DNA of 64,000 nt, taken from positions 43,426 through 107,425 of the forward strand of contig NZ_JSFK01000010.1 in the NCBI RefSeq assembly GCF_000783395.1, in the 5' to 3' direction. Shown here one piece after another: positions 61,191 to 64,000 of this stretch. The DNA is from Pseudomonas chlororaphis. Its GTDB lineage: Bacteria > Pseudomonadota > Gammaproteobacteria > Pseudomonadales > Pseudomonadaceae. Position numbers and translations under genes: made by a program. Position 1 is the stretch's first letter; each line of letters starts with the position of its first letter. Below the pieces are notes generated by a model. It was not told where the DNA came from, searched no databases, and saw nothing but the letters and a program-made list of their open reading frames with translations.

Positions 61191-63608
61191 TCAGAACAGG
61201 ATCTTCGCCACATCCGCAAACTTCTTCGCGAAATGCACGGTAATCCCTTCCTTCAGATAATCCGGCAACTCCTCAAAGTTACCCCGATTCGGCTCCGGCA
61301 AAATCAATTCGAAGATCTTCTGCCGCCGCGCCGCAATCACCTTCTCACGCACCCCGCCAATCGGCAGCACATGCCCGGTCAGGGTCAATTCGCCCGTCAT
61401 CGCCACGCCTTTCTTCGGCGGTTGATTACGTGCGAGCGAGAGCAGGGCGCTGGCCATGGTCACGCCGGCGCTCGGGCCGTCCTTCGGCGTGGCGCCTTCT
61501 GGCACGTGCAGATGGACAAAGGCTTCGTCGAAGAACTTCGCGTCACCGCCGAACTGCTTCAGGTGTGAGCTGACGTAGCTGTAGGCGATCTCCGCCGATT
61601 CCTTCATCACATCACCGAGTTGCCCGGTGAGTTTGAAGCCGCGATTGAGCGTATGAATCCGCGTCGCTTCGATCGGCAAGGTCGCGCCACCCATGCTGGT
61701 CCAGGCCAGACCGGTGATCACGCCGGTGCCAGACAGCACTTGTTCGTTGCGGAACACCGGATGGCCCAACGAGGCTTCGAGGTCTTTCGGCCCGAGTTTG
61801 ATCACCGCTTTTGGGTCGTCGATGAGTTTCATCACCGCTTTGCGCACCAGTTTGCCCATTTGCTTCTCGAGCTGACGCACGCCGGCTTCACGGGCGTAAC
61901 CGTCGATCAAGGCTTTGAGCGCGCTGTCGCTGATGCTCAGGCTGCCCTTGGACACACCGGCCTTTTCCAGCAGTTTCGGCCACAGGTGACGCTTGGCGAT
62001 GGCGACTTTTTCTTCGGTGATGTAGCCCGACAGGCGAATCACTTCCATCCGGTCCAGCAACGGGCCGGGGATTGAATCGAGGGTGTTGGCGGTGCAGACA
62101 AACAGGACTTTCGACAAGTCCATGCGCAGGTCGAGGTAGTGGTCGAGGAATTCGACGTTCTGTTCCGGGTCGAGGGTTTCCAGCAGTGCCGAGGCCGGGT
62201 CGCCCTGGTAGCTCTGGCCCATCTTGTCGATCTCGTCGAGCATGATCACCGGGTTCATCACTTCGACGTCTTTCAACGCCTGCACCAGTTTGCCCGGTTG
62301 CGCGCCGATGTAGGTGCGGCGATGACCCTTGATCTCGGCTTCGTCGCGCATACCGCCGAGGCTGAAGCGGTAGAACGGTCGGCCAAGGGATTCGGCGATG
62401 GATTTGCCGACGCTGGTTTTACCCACGCCCGGCGGGCCGACCAGCAGCACGATAGAACCGCTGATCTCACCTTTATAAGCACCGACGGCGAGGAATTCGA
62501 GGATGCGATCCTTGATGTCGTCGAGGCCGGCGTGGTGTTTGTCGAGGACTTTGCGCGCGTGCTTGAGGTCGAGTTTGTCCTCGCCATACACGCCCCACGG
62601 CACCGAGGTCGCCCAGTCGAGGTAGTTGCGGGTCACCGCGTACTCGGGCGAGCCGGTTTCGAGGATGGACAGTTTGTTCATTTCCTCTTCGAGGCGTTTC
62701 TGCACCTGCGCCGGCAGGACTTTGCCTTCCAGGCGCTGTTCGAACTGTTCAAGGTCGGCGCTGCGGTCGTCCTTGGTCAGGCCGAGTTCCTGCTGGATGA
62801 CCTTGAGTTGTTCCTTGAGGAAGAACTCGCGCTGATGCTCGCCGATCTTGCGGTTAACTTCGGCGGAAATTTCTTTTTGCAGGCGCGCGACTTCGACTTC
62901 TTTGCGCAGCATCGGCAAGACTTTTTCCATGCGCTTGAGCATCGGCACGCAGTCGAGCACTTCTTGCAGCTCGGGGCCGGTGGCCGAGGTCAGGGCGGCG
63001 GCGAAGTCGGTCAGCGGCGACGGGTCGTTGGGGCTGAAGCGGTTGAGGTAGTTTTTCAGTTCTTCGCTGTACAGCGGGTTGAGCGGTAGCAGTTCTTTGA
63101 TCGCATTGATCAGCGCCATGCCGTAGGCCTTGACCTCGTCGGTCGGCTCGGTGGGCTGGTGCGGGTATTCGACCTCCACCAGATACGGTGGGCGGTGGTG
63201 TTTCAGCCAGGTTTTGATGCGTACGCGGCTCAAGCCTTGGGCGACGAATTGCAGTTTGCCGTTTTCGCGGCTGGCGTGGTGGATTTTGACCAGGGTGCCG
63301 TATTGCGGCAGGGCGCCGGTGTCGAAGTGGCGCGGGTCTTCCTGGGGCGTGTCCATGAAGAACAGGGCCAGGGAGTGGTGTTCGGATTTGCTGACCAGTT
63401 CGAGGGTTTCAGCCCAGGGTTCTTCGTTGACGATGACCGGCAGGACCTGGGCCGGGAAGAACGGGCGATTGTGGATCGGGATGATGTAGACCTTGTCCGG
63501 CAGGTTTTGGCCGGGCAGGGCGAGGCCTTTGCCGGAGGAGGTGTGTTCGATGTTTTCGGCTTCGGTGTAGTCGTCGGGGTTTTCCGGGAATTCTTGCTGG
63601 TCGCTCAT
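61191..63608 (-). CDS. ATP-dependent Lon protease, second type (AsrA-like)
   Basis: This hexameric AAA+ protease degrades misfolded and regulatory proteins. The 805 residues start at MSDQQEFPENPDDYTE. A LON substrate-binding N-domain (IPIHNRPFFPAQVLPVIVNE) leads to a coiled coil (EISAEVNRKIGEHQREFFLK), Walker A (LVGPPGVGKTSVGKSIAESL, about 380), Walker B (VIMLDEIDKMG), and the proteolytic Ser-Lys pair in DGPSAGVTMASALL and LPIGGVREKVIAARR. All catalytic parts are present. The chagasin-lon neighbourhood resembles PA0778-PA0779 of PAO1 from memory, where the protease is called AsrA, rather than the lon next to clpX. Confidence 0.95.
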   Translation of the reverse strand: MSDQQEFPENPDDYTEAENIEHTSSGKGLALPGQNLPDKVYIIPIHNRPFFPAQVLPVIVNEEPWAETLELVSKSEHHSLALFFMDTPQEDPRHFDTGALPQYGTLVKIHHASRENGKLQFVAQGLSRVRIKTWLKHHRPPYLVEVEYPHQPTEPTDEVKAYGMALINAIKELLPLNPLYSEELKNYLNRFSPNDPSPLTDFAAALTSATGPELQEVLDCVPMLKRMEKVLPMLRKEVEVARLQKEISAEVNRKIGEHQREFFLKEQLKVIQQELGLTKDDRSADLEQFEQRLEGKVLPAQVQKRLEEEMNKLSILETGSPEYAVTRNYLDWATSVPWGVYGEDKLDLKHARKVLDKHHAGLDDIKDRILEFLAVGAYKGEISGSIVLLVGPPGVGKTSVGKSIAESLGRPFYRFSLGGMRDEAEIKGHRRTYIGAQPGKLVQALKDVEVMNPVIMLDEIDKMGQSYQGDPASALLETLDPEQNVEFLDHYLDLRMDLSKVLFVCTANTLDSIPGPLLDRMEVIRLSGYITEEKVAIAKRHLWPKLLEKAGVSKGSLSISDSALKALIDGYAREAGVRQLEKQMGKLVRKAVMKLIDDPKAVIKLGPKDLEASLGHPVFRNEQVLSGTGVITGLAWTSMGGATLPIEATRIHTLNRGFKLTGQLGDVMKESAEIAYSYVSSHLKQFGGDAKFFDEAFVHLHVPEGATPKDGPSAGVTMASALLSLARNQPPKKGVAMTGELTLTGHVLPIGGVREKVIAARRQKIFELILPEPNRGNFEELPDYLKEGITVHFAKKFADVAKILF

Positions 63609-64000
63609 GGGGCACCTGCGCAATGGGGTATGGGTCTTAGATGGGGCAGGGTTTGGGTGGTTTCAATGGCGGGGGATGTTTCTGCTTGTGTGTTCAGGGT
63701 TTTGACAGGGTTCACGCTTTTGACTTGGCGGCCTCTGGGCCGACCATGTTGGGGGTGGTTGGTGTGTATATTCGTTATTTAGGTAACGGCGGCTTAGGGT
63801 TTCGCCCTGACGGCGACTCACTTTTTTGACAAACGCCTCAAAAAAGTAAGCAAAAAAACGCTTGCTCCTACGTGCGGCCCGCTCGCTGGGGCTCGGGGTT
63901 CCTTCGCTGCGGGATCGATCCGGGCGCAGCGCCTACGGTTTGCTTCGCTGCACCTCCTCTCGCTGTGTTTGGCTGCGCCAAACGGTCGCTGCGCTCCCAC
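63609..64000. other. Gene-poor right end with a Pseudomonas intergenic sequence
   Basis: I see no convincing gene. From about 63780 the sequence (GGTAACGGCGGCTTAGGG, then GACGGCGACTCACTTTTTTG and GCGGCCCGCTCGCTGGGG) is, from memory, a stretch common after Pseudomonas genes and often mis-called as short Arg/Ala-rich proteins. A 60-codon frame on the minus strand at 63818-64000 is of that sort. Confidence 0.4.

Noticed and set aside
61056..61568. Plus-strand frame over the repeat and lon 3' end
   Set aside because: It begins inside the repeat element and continues antisense to lon.
63818..64000. 60-codon minus-strand frame at the right edge
   Set aside because: It is Arg/Ala-rich and lies in a sequence common between Pseudomonas genes; there is no RBS and it is cut by the window.

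Overview
The window is a stretch of Pseudomonas chromosome, almost certainly from the P. fluorescens group. The evidence is the high-GC Pseudomonas codon use, several families of REP/REPIN palindromes typical of that group, and a gene order (queA-tgt-yajC-secDF ... suhB-trmJ-cysE-isc operon-ndk-rlmN-pilW-rodZ-ispG-hisS-yfgM-bamB-der ... leuA ... xseA ... guaBA) that from memory follows the P. aeruginosa PAO1 order PA3824 down to PA3769. Species assignment is inference; no 16S or other marker is in the window.

Layout. 1-1315: left-edge tyrosine integrase (cut by the window) beside a tRNA-Leu(CAA) gene, the probable end of an integrated element lying to the left. 1422-6855: queuosine synthesis (queA, tgt) and the SecDF-YajC translocon accessory complex. 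6977-16137: a glycine-zipper envelope protein, suhB, trmJ, cysE and the complete isc iron-sulfur operon, preceded by two head-to-tail IscR sites. 16226-25524: ndk, rlmN, pilW, rodZ, ispG, hisS, yfgM, bamB, der, a dense housekeeping run with very short gaps or overlaps. 25681-34678: an aminotransferase/omega-amidase pair, leuA with a candidate leader peptide, an M23 peptidase, xseA, a LysR regulator divergent from a TauE/SafE permease, and a small cysteine-motif protein of unknown role. 34731-37942: guaBA from a strong sigma-70 promoter.

About 38000-55100 is an accessory block between guaA and the multicopper-oxidase/tadA pair, which from memory adjoin guaA in PAO1. Its left half, on the minus strand, holds two paralogous proteins of about 1,030-1,045 residues resembling dermonecrotic/membrane-targeted effector toxins, with a TerD-domain-like protein between them. 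Its right half is a trehalose PTS locus: treR, treP, treC, a sugar porin, an EIIA-HPr-EI fusion and a small EIIB-like protein with no cysteine. TreP takes up trehalose as trehalose-6-phosphate using phosphate relayed by the fusion protein, and TreC hydrolyses the product.

55202-64000: multicopper oxidase, tadA, the cmoAB tRNA-modification pair, an orphan small protein, a YhhN-family membrane protein, a chagasin-type protease inhibitor, and a second-type Lon protease. Inverted-repeat elements lie in many gaps. One provides the stop codon of the LysR gene and another that of tadA.

Most interesting: the toxin-paralogue/TerD-like cassette, with duplicated upstream regions and apparently eroded active-site motifs in both toxins; the cysteine-free EIIB homologue; and the nearly leaderless peptide upstream of leuA.
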